Shown: one piece after another, positions 30,480-40,307 of the stretch
Position numbering within the stretch: position 1 is the first letter of the stretch
Layout: every line of letters begins with the position of its first letter
NCBI GenBank assembly: GCA_021292165.1
Contig: CM037880.1
Coordinates: 224,036,467 to 224,100,466, forward strand
DNA length: 64,000 nucleotides
DNA from: Shinisaurus crocodilurus
Taxonomy: Eukaryota; Chordata; Lepidosauria; Squamata; Shinisauridae
Direction: 5' to 3'
Program-made: the position numbers and the translations under genes
Notes under the pieces: generated by a model
What the model was told of the DNA's origin: nothing
Databases searched by the model: none
The model's input: only the letters and a program-made list of their open reading frames with translations

Positions 30480-31643
30480 CCGCTGAATCGGCTTATTGAC
30501 TGACCGGTGGGCTGCAGCCATGTGCAGGAAGGAGAAAGTGTCCTTCATGCACAAGGCCCTTTTAGAAGAGCTGAGGCATTGCTATTTCACAATCACCTGG
30601 CAGTAGAGTTAAAACAGGCAACGGTGGTGGGGATCTACACCCAACCTAATTTCTTTAGCTCTCACGTGGTTCTTAAAACAGTAGCACCGTGTAATTCCCC
30701 TGACAATCCCACAATGGAATTACACACGGTGCTACACGGTTCCCCTGACAATCCCACATCCCCAGAGGAAAGATCCAAAGCTCAGAAGACTAAAGTGTAG
30801 TTCAGTGGGCTTTCTCCTTAGAACTGTTATGGCTGTAAAAATTACTCCAGCCTTATGGTTCATAATCCACTCTGTAGGCCCGTCCGCCTACGTGGATCCA
30901 GCAGAGCGTTAGTTGGAAAAATACAGCGTCTGTCTCTGTTCACACAGAGATTTACTGTCTCTCCTGCACGCAGCACATTCCAAGCGTCTCGGGTTACAGC
31001 CTCTCCAGCATCACTGTAGCTAGGAATTTAACTCCAATAGAATTCATTACTCAGGACTTCTTTCTACCTGTTTATTCTATATCAGAGTTAATACAAACTA
31101 CATTGCATAGCATAGTCCAGTGCATAGCCAGTCCTGGCAAGCACACATCATTACATGATTGCAACAAGTCAGAGAGAAGACAGGAACAGAACAGAATGCA
31201 TACAGAAAGCAATCCTTCTCTCCATTACCAAGTTACAGGAAACGAAACTTAAAAAGCATACTACGTCATCAGAAAGTACAAACCATGTGATCAGCTCATA
31301 TTTCTGTCCAGCCTACTTTTCCCATGAGAAAGAGAATAACAGTTTCAGACTAAATAAGATTGTTATTCTAGCCACCCTGTACCTTTCCAAATGAAAACAC
31401 TTGTGGCACAGCTGTTGTTGTGTTACATGTCCCAACAAGAACGTGCAACAATCAATTGGCAAAGCTCCTCCGAGTTGAGTCACCTCCCACCCCAAGTGGC
31501 TCTCCTGGTTCTTCCTGTGTATGCCTCCTTAATTAGTTTGGGGTCAGCATCTTTCTCTTTCCCTGAGTACTGCATGTCTGAACCCTGTCCCATGGTTTCA
31601 ACCACCTCACAGGGCGCTGGTAGGGGAAGTGGAGTTCCATTGG
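30480..31643. repeat. Repeat 'R', copy 4, split by a Copia solo LTR
   Basis: 30480-30824 and 31438-31643 together match 25570-26058. A local duplication of the ACAATCCCACA region is present near 30690-30760. It diverges after GTGGAGTT, where copies 2 and 3 continue with their 3' section. Confidence 0.75.
30825..31437 (-). mobile_element. Solo LTR related to Copia, minus strand
   Basis: 613 bp, ends TGTTATGG...CCCAACA, perfect 5-bp duplication AGAAC (30820-30824, 31438-31442). On the minus strand its start (TGTTGGGACATGTAACAC) aligns with the Copia LTR start at 57379 (TGTTGTGACATGTATCAC), so it is a related family. It was probably left by LTR-LTR recombination. Confidence 0.88.
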
Positions 31644-31761
31644 GAGGCATCACGAGGACCTGGGGTCATACAAACCGCAGTGGACGAGGGAGAAAGATGC
31701 TGCTGACCACCAACGAGAGTGCAGCGCCTCCGGTACTTTGGGGCCCCTTCTCTGAAGGCAG

Positions 31762-32291
31762 CAGGGATGGGGACTCGGACTCGAGGACTCGACTCGTGAG
31801 TCGGACTGAGTCCCCCCTCTCACTCGACTCGGACTTGAGTCCCAATATTTTCAATGGGACTCGAGACTCGACTCGGGACTCGAGACCAAGGACTCGTGTT
31901 CCAAAATCGTGTTCCTCAAATGCAACATGGATAGGTTTTAGGAAGTACAGCAAGTTTATTTTTTAAAAACATTTTTCCTAAAATGCAACCTTTCAGATAT
32001 TTTGTGTTTGTCTGCCTGGTCTGTTCTTGCCAAAATCAGTTGCAGAGTTTTGAAATAAAAAGGCACGCTTGTGCCTAGAATTTATTTAAGCCACACATCT
32101 GAAGTAGCCTTATTTTGTTGGGGGGGAAACGCATTGATTTTAATAGGGACTCGTGGAGTCAGCTTTGGGAGGGACTCGTGACTCGTGAGTCACCATTTTG
32201 GACCAAGGACTCGGACTCGGACTCGAGACTCGGGTCCAAAGACTCGTGACTCGACTCGTGACTCGAGACCAAGGACTCTTCAACATCCCTG
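31762..32291 (+). mobile_element. ACTCG-rich hAT element, copy C
   Basis: 530 bp, the shortest copy with both ends. Perfect duplication GAAGGCAG (31754-31761, 32292-32299). After the left ACTCG block it keeps the end of the transposase frame (TTCCTCAAATGCAACATGGA), then the 3' region. Confidence 0.92.
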
Positions 32292-32710
32292 GAAGGCAGG
32301 TGGAGAAAACCCAGTGATTAGCTTACAAAACAAGAACAAGGGCAGGGACAATGGAGGAGGAAGCAAAACAGAAGAATTGGCAATTTATGGTAAGTCTCGA
32401 AACAATAAAATGGAGTGAGGGATCCAGCATTGGTATGTTCCATAAAGTGAAGTCATTTCTTAAAACCTGGCCATGGCTGTGCACTCCAGCACTCAGACGT
32501 CGCTGCAGGCCTCAGTTATTGACCATAGAGCCGCTGCTGTCTGGTAAGTGGGGGAAGGGCAGAATGCTGCCGCTCTCTTTGGTTTTAAATCAGGATTAAA
32601 AAATAAATACGTAAACTGATCTTTTTGATTTATTTTTAAAAAGTCATAAATAAAATACTAAACTTCTCTTTCACTTAAAGAAAAATAATACAGGCAGAAA
32701 GACAATATAG
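32292..32710 (+). other. Unassigned interval with two exon-like segments
   Basis: ATGGAGGAGGAAGC at 32351, running to GTAAGT near 32391, and a segment ending CTGCTGTCTG before GTAAGTGG near 32545 look like short exons with donor sites. No protein family is recognised and no matching acceptors were established. It could be chance. Confidence 0.2.
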
Positions 32711-32997
32711 AAGGGTGGATAAAAACTGATGCTTTAAAAATCCCCAAATCAGAGCTTAAAAAATATTAATAGGGGTCGCCCCCCCCCAAAAAAGTAACTA
32801 TCAAACCTCGCTTTGACCTGTCAGTCATGGGAATGTCATTTGTTTGCTGCTTTCTTTCTTTTTTTTAAATAAGGCCAAAGCAGCAAATGAAATACATGAA
32901 AAAGTTTCAATGGGAAACTTGATTTAAAGCAGTGATTTAAATCTACCTTTTTTTTTCCTGGCTGATTTAAATCATTGATATAAATCAATCCGCCCTG
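32711..32997. mobile_element. hAT-type MITE rich in GATTTAAATC
   Basis: Left end AAGGGTGGATAAAAACTGAT and right end ATAAATCAATCCGCCCTG form imperfect inverted repeats of the CAGGGTGGAT type. The interior repeats TGATTTAAATC. No clear target duplication. Confidence 0.6.
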
Positions 32998-34099
32998 CCT
33001 ATAAATAAGCCATTTCTTGCCCTTTCTACCTCAAAATTGGCATGGGCCTCCTCTCCTACACTGCCAAGGTCCATATAGTCCACCAATCCATTTTCACAGT
33101 ATTTGTTGTTGTTGTTGTTGTTGTTGTTGTTATTATTATTAATTTATTTATTTTGAGTAGGTTATATGAGACATATAACCTACCGCCCCAATGTCTGTTT
33201 ACACTGGTGGAATGTGTTAACATGTTAACTGCTGAATCGCATACATGATCCAGGAAGGCAACATGCCTCCCCAGATGACCCTCCAACATGCATCGCACCC
33301 ACACAGTCCAGTCCAGCAGAGATATTCCAAGTAGTCGAGGACTACAACACCTTGGCCCAAAAGGAAACCTGAAGAAAAATGAACCCACTATGGTCAATTT
33401 TCTTTGCACTTTGTGCATAAAACTGCTCATATCCATTATGACCTGGATGCCATATTAACTGCGGGGGATGTCTCAGGGGCCTTTTAGAGCACAGTCTTTT
33501 CCCCAGCCCTGCTACCTGGGCTGGGCAAGGAAAATTTTTGCTGGGAAACCATACAGGTATATAGACCCTGCATACCTGTCTAGTTTCCTGGCAATTCTTT
33601 TTAACCTGGTCTAAATCCCTCTTGAAAAATGGCGCTTTACCTTTGACAGCTGTCAAAGGTAACTAGTCCCAGAAAAGGGTGGCTCGCACGTTTGCATGTT
33701 CCCGAGGTGGTAGAATCTCGGGAACAAGTGCAAAAGTGAGGGCACCCTTAGAATGCATGAGTCCAAAAAAAACAAAAAACAAAAAACCCCCACAAGGATC
33801 TTGTCGTGAAGCGGGTGAATGAACCACCACCACCCTTTTTGTGAGCTAAGATCACTCGCGCCTTTGTTTGGTTACATTTGACAGCTCACCTTTTGACAGC
33901 TGTCAGATGAAACCAAAGGGGAAAATAAATGTACCTGCTTCTTCTGTGGGGCAATGCCTGGGGTGGGGTACCTTCTGGACTCTGCCAGCAGGCACCCCCC
34001 CCCTGCACATTGCCCTCCTGAGGCTCCCCAATCCTGCAACCACGCAATCTGCGAACATCTGTAGTTGTGCAAGTGCGGGTAAAAAATATTGTTTTTGTG
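32998..34099. other. Unassigned interval with microsatellite and small palindromes
   Basis: A (GTT)n tract lies near 33103-33130. ACCTTTGACAGCTGTCAAAGGT near 33640 is a short perfect palindrome, and its core TTGACAGCTGTCA recurs near 33894. A hairpin with TGTTCCCGAG/CTCGGGAACA arms lies near 33698-33725. No gene recognised. Confidence 0.4.
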
Positions 34100-34400
34100 A
34101 AGATTTGCAAAAAATGGGGGAGATTAAAAAAAAAACGTGGCAGTGTTGCTCAAGTGCTGATGCCCTTTATGAAATGGGCAGTGGTGCTTTAAATGGCAGT
34201 CCTACAAGGCCCAGCCCATGGTACCAAAGAGTGAAGACGAAGATATTTTGATCAAATGGGGAAAATTTCAGAGGAGCTGCAAACATGAACAAAAAACTGT
34301 GGGAGGCAAGTCTGATGGTGAAAGATAAACCAGGCAGAGAATGTTTGGCCTATAGCATAAAGAGATTTAAGAAAGAGGAGGGGAAAATACAGTTCAAGGG
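34100..34400 (+). repeat. Diverged segment similar to 44460-44760
   Basis: Shares CAGAGGAGCTGCAAA, GGCTTTAAATG-like and CAAAGAGTGAAG words in the same order with the sequence upstream of lectin gene 2. It could be an old CR1-related repeat or a remnant of the lectin locus. No lectin exon is present next to it. Confidence 0.4.
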
Positions 34401-35190
34401 CCAGTTCGCACACAGCACAATAAGTCACCCGCTGAAAATAAGTCCCAGTGGGTTGGTTGTTCGCTCACTAATGTAGGTTAGTTACTCCCAACAGGCGACC
34501 AGGCTCCTGCAGCCTGCCATGGCTTCTTTCCCCCTTAGAAGTTGTGCCTGCTCCAGCAAATGCGCTCATTAGCGGAGTAGAGCTTATTTTGTAGGGGTTT
34601 TTTTTCACCTCCAGGGAAATTTGTGCATATTTAACATTCTCTCTCTCTCTCTCTCTCTCTCCCTCTCTCATCTTTTGGGGAGATTTGCACAGATTCACTG
34701 AGGACAGTAGTCACTGCGAATTCTTGCAGATCTCCCCAAAAGGTTTTGAAAAAATGTTAAATTTTAAAAATATTACACGAAGCTAATTCCCCCACAACTT
34801 GGTTCTTTCTGCATCTGTTGCCTTTTATGTTTTGTTTTTGTTTTTGCTTTGCCTTTTTGTAAAGAACTCTCCACCAAGTTAATTTCCCCTATTAATGAGT
34901 TTATCTTAAATTCTCATGTGTGTTCACTAAATCCCGCTGGTATTGTTGAAGCCTGTGTGTGTTTGGAAGACCGCGAGAGGGAGAGGGAGGGGGGAGTTAT
35001 TGCTTCCCCCCTTGCCAGACACCCTTTTGCCAAAATTAAAAGGTCCCTTAATGAATGCGTGTCAAGAGAATATGCACGAGGTTGTACACGTGTGTGGAAG
35101 AGGGCATTTGGTACCAGCAGCTTTCCTTTCATGCGTGGGAGGGACGGTATGCTGGGCTCCAGGTATCATCTCCACTGCAGGCCGCCGCCC
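34401..35190. other. Unassigned interval with (CT)n tract
   Basis: A (TC)n microsatellite runs near 34640-34668. Open frames here are short and unsupported. I see no gene and no clear repeat family. Confidence 0.4.
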
Positions 35191-35381
35191 CAACATTACC
35201 TGGGGGTTTGGGCTGAGGTGTGACCCATGTGCAGATGTCACCCAGCTCTACCTCTCCTTTTCATCTAGTAACAGTGAGGCGTCTGATGTTCTGAATCAGT
35301 GCTTGGGCAGGGCATGGGACGGGATGAGGCCAGTCAAGTGACATTCAATCCAGACAAGACAGAGATACTGTTTATAGGTGG

Positions 35382-36370
35382 CAGGGATGTTGAAGAGTCC
35401 TTGGTCTCGAGTCGAGTCACGCGTCTTTGGACCCGAGTCCGAATCCGAGTCCTTGGTCCAAAATGGTGACTCACGAGTCACGAGTCCCAAGTCACTCCCA
35501 AAGCTGACTCCACAAGTCCCTATTAAAATCAATGGGTTTTTTTCCCAACAAAATAAGGCTACTTCAGATGTGTGGCTTAAATAAATTCTAGGCACAAGTG
35601 TGCCTTTTTATTTCAAAACTCTGCAACTGGTTTTGGCAAGAACAGACCAGGCAGACAAACCCAAAATAACCAGGCAGGCAGAGGAGGCAGGGAACCCCAA
35701 AACAGGCAAGCAGAGGCCTTTGTCTTGGACAATTCAACTGTTGAACTGGTCAAGAAGAGACCAGGCAGGCAGAGGAGGCTGGGAACCCCAGACAGGCAGG
35801 CAGAGGCAGCCAAACCCCAAATGTCTGAAAGGTTGCATTTTAGAAAAATGATTTTAAAAAATAAAGTTGCTGTACTTCCTAAAACTTATCCATGTTGCAT
35901 TTGAGGAACATGTTTTTTTCTAAATGTTTGGCCCCCATTCTGGAACGGTGAGATCTCATCACAATTCCACCCTCACTGAACACCCGCTCCACTGGTGATG
36001 AACTTGCTGGAACCAGAAACACACTCAGAGCAGCCACACAGAGTAATCTCAGGTCCTTCTTCTGCCTCTCCCAAGTACGCAACACATCAATCAAAATAAA
36101 TCTTGGCACACTGTTGGGGCTGCACTCCTGGTAGCCGTCCATAGTGGCCGAGCAGTGGCACACCTCGCTTCCATGCGCTCTTCGCCGGCAATCACGCTCC
36201 TCTCCACTCCTTCTGGCACAGCCCAGGGATGTTGAAGAGTCCTTGGTCTCGAGTCCCGAGTCGAGTCTCGAGTCCCATGAAAAATATTGGGACTCGAGTC
36301 CGAGTCGAGTCAGAGGGGGGACTCAGTCCGACTCACGAGTCGAGTCCTCGAGTCCGAGTCCCCATCCCTG
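35382..36370 (-). mobile_element. ACTCG-rich hAT element, copy D (longest)
   Basis: 989 bp in reverse orientation, ends CAGGGATG/CATCCCTG, perfect duplication ATAGGTGG (35374-35381, 36371-36378). Both ACTCG blocks are present. The middle keeps the C-terminal transposase fragment at 36163-35879, plus the downstream CTGCCTGCCTG-rich region. Shorter copies A, B, C, F and G look like internal deletions of this arrangement. Confidence 0.93.
35879..36163 (-). pseudogene. hAT transposase C-terminal fragment
   Basis: A 94-codon frame. 'VPASSSPVERVFSEGG' followed by 'IVMRSHRSRMGAKHLEKNMF' resembles the hAT family C-terminal dimerisation region, known for its P-S-ERVFS-G-(15-20)-R-L pattern. The N-terminal and catalytic parts are missing, so no activity is expected. 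It identifies the family of the whole ACTCG group. Confidence 0.8.
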
Positions 36371-36600
36371 ATAGGTGGTTCATCTGACTGGTCAAGTGGT
36401 GCCCACCCTGTTCTGGAGGGGATGCCCTCCTCCTAAAGTATCAGGTTCACAGTCCGTGGGTGCTCTTAGGTCCAGCATTGTCACTAGAGGCGCAGGTGGC
36501 CTCAGTGGCTCAGAGTGGCCTTTTATTGGCTTAGGCTAATACACCAACTATGGCACTACCTGGACAGAAATAGCCTCATGAGAGGTTTTGTATTTGTGCA

Positions 36601-37848
36601 GTGTCACAAATTGTGCTCGCCTACGCTTCACCCTCCACGCGCCACACTTTTCCTTGGTCCTCAAAGAAGCCCCGCATCGTCCTGGTCCTGTATCGCCCTA
36701 TGCAGCATCTAGCCTTCCCGCTAGAAGGCGGCTCCCTCCCAGTGCTTAACCCATCCCGCCAGGTCCTGCTGTAAGCAACAAGCAGGCATGGGTCAACCCA
36801 CAAAGGGAGTCCTCTAGCAAACAGGAAGGCTCAGATGGGTTCATAAAGCCACGCAGGACCAGGACAACATGGGGCATCTTTGCCGGCCCCAGCAGGCACT
36901 CCATCTTCCCTGTCTGCTGCATTTGGGCCTAAAAGACCCAGGGAAAGTGTGGGTGCAGGGAGGGCGAGTTGTAAGCAAGCACAATTTTGTGATCTTTGGT
37001 GATCTTTTTCAAAGCCATTGCTGATGTCTTTAAGAAGCATATGCCTCAGCGGCATATTTCATGTTTTTCACAGTTGCTGTGCCATTGTTTCTCATTGCCT
37101 TTATGCCTAAGAGAACTTCTGTGCTGCATGAGTGTCCAAATTTTAAGTTTTTAACAGCTGCTGTGCCACTGTTTCTCATTTCTGTTATGCCTTAGAGAAC
37201 TCCTGCGCTGCATTGAAGGCCAACTGTTATTCTGTGGAGAAAAAGCCTGATGTTGCATGCACCTCGCCCGCCCGCCCCCAGCACAATCAAAATGTAAATA
37301 GTTCCCCCCGAGTACCCTGGATGGTTTTCCCAAGCACCCTAAAAATGGCCAGGAATGCACCATCTGGCACCTGGAATCTCTTCGCCTCTCCCACCTAGCA
37401 GGACCGGTTTGCTCTGCTTGGGCAGGGGGCTGGGCTGGGCTGGCAAAGGGGGAGTGGATGAAGAGACGATATATGAGCAGCCGGGGCTGCTGGAGGTTGT
37501 TGGAAGCAAGGTGCGAAGACGCACGGAGCGGGTCGTTGGCTTAGGCCAGCCCGGACATCCAACCCCCAAGCGGAGCGCCTGGGTATGCTGGTGTAAGTTC
37601 TCCGTTGTTAGCTTAGACTAATGTAGGTTCTCGGATGTTCGTTTAGACTAGTGTAGGTTCTCTGTTGTTGTTTTGTAGTTCTGACTGTGTGTAACAAAGG
37701 TATTCCATTCTGTCAGTTTCACTCCCCTTATCTTCCTTTCCAATTTGTTCTGACTAATCCTCCAATAAACTTCCTTTCACTAAATGTCACTGTCTACGAC
37801 TCGAGCCGAGTCAGGGATCATGTGCGGCGAGATCAAGGCTGTCAGTGG
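36601..37848. other. Unassigned interval
   Basis: Near 37590-37680 a unit of about 40 bases (TAGACTA-TGTAGGTTCTC) is repeated two to three times. AATAAA lies near 37764. It may include the 3' part of an LTR. No gene is recognised. Confidence 0.3.
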
Positions 37849-38116
37849 CAGGGATGGGGACTCGGACTCCAGGACTCGACTCGTGAGTCGGACTGAGTCC
37901 CCCCTCTGACTCGACTCGGACTCGAGTCCCAATATTTTTAATGGGACTCGAGACTCGACACCAAGGACTCATGTTCCAAAATTGTGTTCCTCAAATGCAA
38001 CATGGATAGGTTTTAGGAAGTACAGCAAGTTTATTTTTTAAAATCATTTTCCTAAAATGCAACCTTTCAGGCATTTTGGGCTTGGCTGCCTCTGCCTGCC
38101 TGTTTGGGGTTCTCTG
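37849..38116 (+). mobile_element. ACTCG-rich hAT element, copy E, 3' truncated
   Basis: The left end CAGGGATGGGGACTCGG and one ACTCG block are present. Like copy C it keeps TTCCTCAAATGCAACATGGA. It is lost after about 38116 and no right end or right duplication follows. Confidence 0.85.
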
Positions 38117-39439
38117 CCTTTATTTCTCCAGCACAATGGTGACCCCCCTGGCTCCGCCCATGGTGAACCCTTGGCTCTGCTTCTGCTGGTCACCCGCTCT
38201 GCCCCCTGGCCCACGTGGTCACCAGCCCCACTGCCCCTCCCTCCGCCTCCTTACTGTGGATGCGGCTCCGCTCACTTCTGCACCAGAGGTACCAAAAGCT
38301 CCCCATTGGCCTAGCAGCAGGATGACCGTAGGCTCAGCTGCCCCCCAGCACCCGCTCCTGCCTCCCCCCTTGCTGTCTGCCTCCACCGAGAAAAGCCAGC
38401 TGTGAAGTGATCCCTGCCGGAAAGAGCCAGGAACGCTCAGAAGTTCTCTGAAGTGCCGAAGTGCAATTGTGTTAACTACTAAATGGAGTGAAATCAGTGA
38501 GCGGGTCATGGGGCTGCTATGGCTGAGTGTGACTCATCTGAGGACGGACCGAGTTCAAGGAACAGTTAATTCAGGGGCCATGAACAGGAGCACCTTGTGG
38601 GGTGGGGAACCCCCAGTGGGGAGAGCTCCACCGATGGATTGTTGCAACCCTGAACACACTTTGAGGGAGTAAGCCCCGTTGGACTGAATGACTTGCTTCT
38701 GAGGGCTTCTCTACGAGAGGCATATCACCCGGCGCTTTACCAAGGCTTCTTCTTCTGTTTTCTTTGTGGGAGGATTAGAGCGTCCTTCACATGAGGTTTT
38801 TTTCCCCCCTGGTAGTTTTCCTCTCTGCCTTTCTACATGTTCCTATATGTTCCATTACACAACACAAGGTGGCGCTGTGGCATAGAGCGGAATTGTGAAA
38901 AGACACGAGGATTCTCATGGAGAATCACGGCAATATCCAGGATACGCCTGACTTTCCTCGCTCTAAAAAAAAAAAAAGCTGCGGAAACGGCTGGAAAACA
39001 CAGGAGAGACCCTGGGACGATGATGACGTTGTGAAAAGGCCTCACAAACCTCCATGAGTGAGGGATCAGGAGTGCACAGTAAATGCCTCGTGTAAGTAAA
39101 TGCCCTGAGTAAGCCTGGTTAGGATCTCCCCTGAGGATGGGCACAGCGGGATTGTTATGGGGGATGTGGTTGCGACCATATTAAGAGCCCCGTGGAACCG
39201 CCACTGCCTGTTTACATTCCACGTCCAGAAGATTGTGGGATCACAATGCCGCAACTTCTTTAAAAGGAACTTGTGCGGGGAGAGTCTGTCCTCCTTGCTG
39301 TCAATGGCTGCTGCCCACTCGTCACCCGCTTTAGCTGATCAAGAGCCCCAGATGCGTGCTTTTCTCCCCAAACCCTCCTCTGTGTGGTGGGCAGAATTAC
39401 CCCTTTGTTTCTTCCTAGTTTTCCTTGGTTTATGCTGCC
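38117..39439. other. Unassigned interval
   Basis: GC-rich at 38120-38400, then mixed sequence with a poly(A) run near 38967. No supported gene and no repeat family I can name. Confidence 0.35.
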
Positions 39440-39650
39440 CTTCCCAGGATCAGAGGCAGTGTGCCTATATGTACTCCAGTTGCCGGGGAACATGGGCGGG
39501 AGGGTGCTGTCGCACCCCGGTCCTGCTTGTGGGATCCCACTGGGGCAGCTGGCTGGCCACTGTGCGAATGGAATGCTGGACTAGGTGGGGCCCCCTTGGT
39601 CTGATCCAGCTTCAGGGCTCTTCTTACGTTCTTATGCTTATGTTGTTCCC
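39440..39650 (+). mobile_element. CR1 3' end, plus strand
   Basis: GATCAGAGGCAGTGTGCCTA, GGGGAACATGGGCGGGAGG and TGGACTAGGTGGGGCCCCCT match the CR1 3' UTR seen inverted at 3640-3820. Confidence 0.8.
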
Positions 39651-40080
39651 ATTTCCCAGAAGCAACATTTTGCTTACACTTTAGGAACCCCAACGAAGAG
39701 CTAAGCTGGACCAGGAGTCTTCAGCCTGTTCAGACCTGGGACCCTCCTTCAGCCCAAACGTGCATTTGGGGTTCCGCTTCTTAACTGGGTTGTTTACGAT
39801 CTATTTGGCATGGTGGTTGATTGACAGTGGATCAGGCAAGAGGGCTGTGGAGTTGTTATCTCAAGACTGGGACCGGGAGAGCCCACTTCTCTGTGAGATG
39901 TCAGATTCTCAAGGAAGCCAAGTCTTGATCTGCAGCCACCCTCGCGCCCAGGTCCTGCTTAGCTGGCCACTGCCCTGCTGTCTGGCACGAGCCCCTCTTG
40001 GCTCCCGTGGCACGTGGGAAATAGATTGCAGGGATGACAGGATCTTGCTCAAAGGAAGTTTATTCGAGAGCTTTCGTTGC

Positions 40081-40086
40081 TTTATT
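40081..40086 (-). promoter_or_regulatory. Poly(A) signal of lectin gene 2
   Basis: AATAAA on the minus strand, 62 bases after the stop codon. A second AATAAA lies at 40064-40059. Confidence 0.7.
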
Positions 40087-40147
40087 CTCCCTTCCTCCCT
40101 CCCTCCCTCCCACCCGCCCACCTCACGATGCAGATGTTCGGTGGTCC

Positions 40148-40307
40148 CTAACACTGCTCCTCCAACTTGGTCCCATAGACCTCCACCTCGCATAGGTGAA
40201 GGTATTCTGCCCGGCCAGGGATGTGGACGCTCACATAGCGGCCGTTGAGCCAATTGCAATGGATGGTACTGATGGAGCCCAGGCTGGTGTCTGTGATGGT
40301 CCCACAC
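40148..40307 (-). CDS. Lectin gene 2, last exon
   Basis: Acceptor CCCTGCAG precedes 40307 on the minus strand. Encodes 'CGTITDTSLGSISTIHCNW', 'GRYVSVHIPGR' and 'LCEVEVYGTKLEEQC', stop TAG at 40150-40148. Confidence 0.92.

Larger units (their letters stand above)
35195..36600 (+). mobile_element. L2 LINE RT fragment, plus strand, split by hAT copy D
   Basis: 35195-35381 encodes 'TQLYLSFSSSNSEASDVLNQ'; 36371-36600 continues with 'GGSSDWSSGAHPVLEG' and 'HYLDRNSLM' text. The hAT duplication ATAGGTGG lies in the L2 'IGG' codons. Degenerate, with stops. Confidence 0.75.

Noticed and set aside
33860..34260. Third lectin gene copy
   Set aside because: No signal-peptide exon or F-type domain text was found near 33.9-34.3 kb, and the shared segment may be CR1-related.
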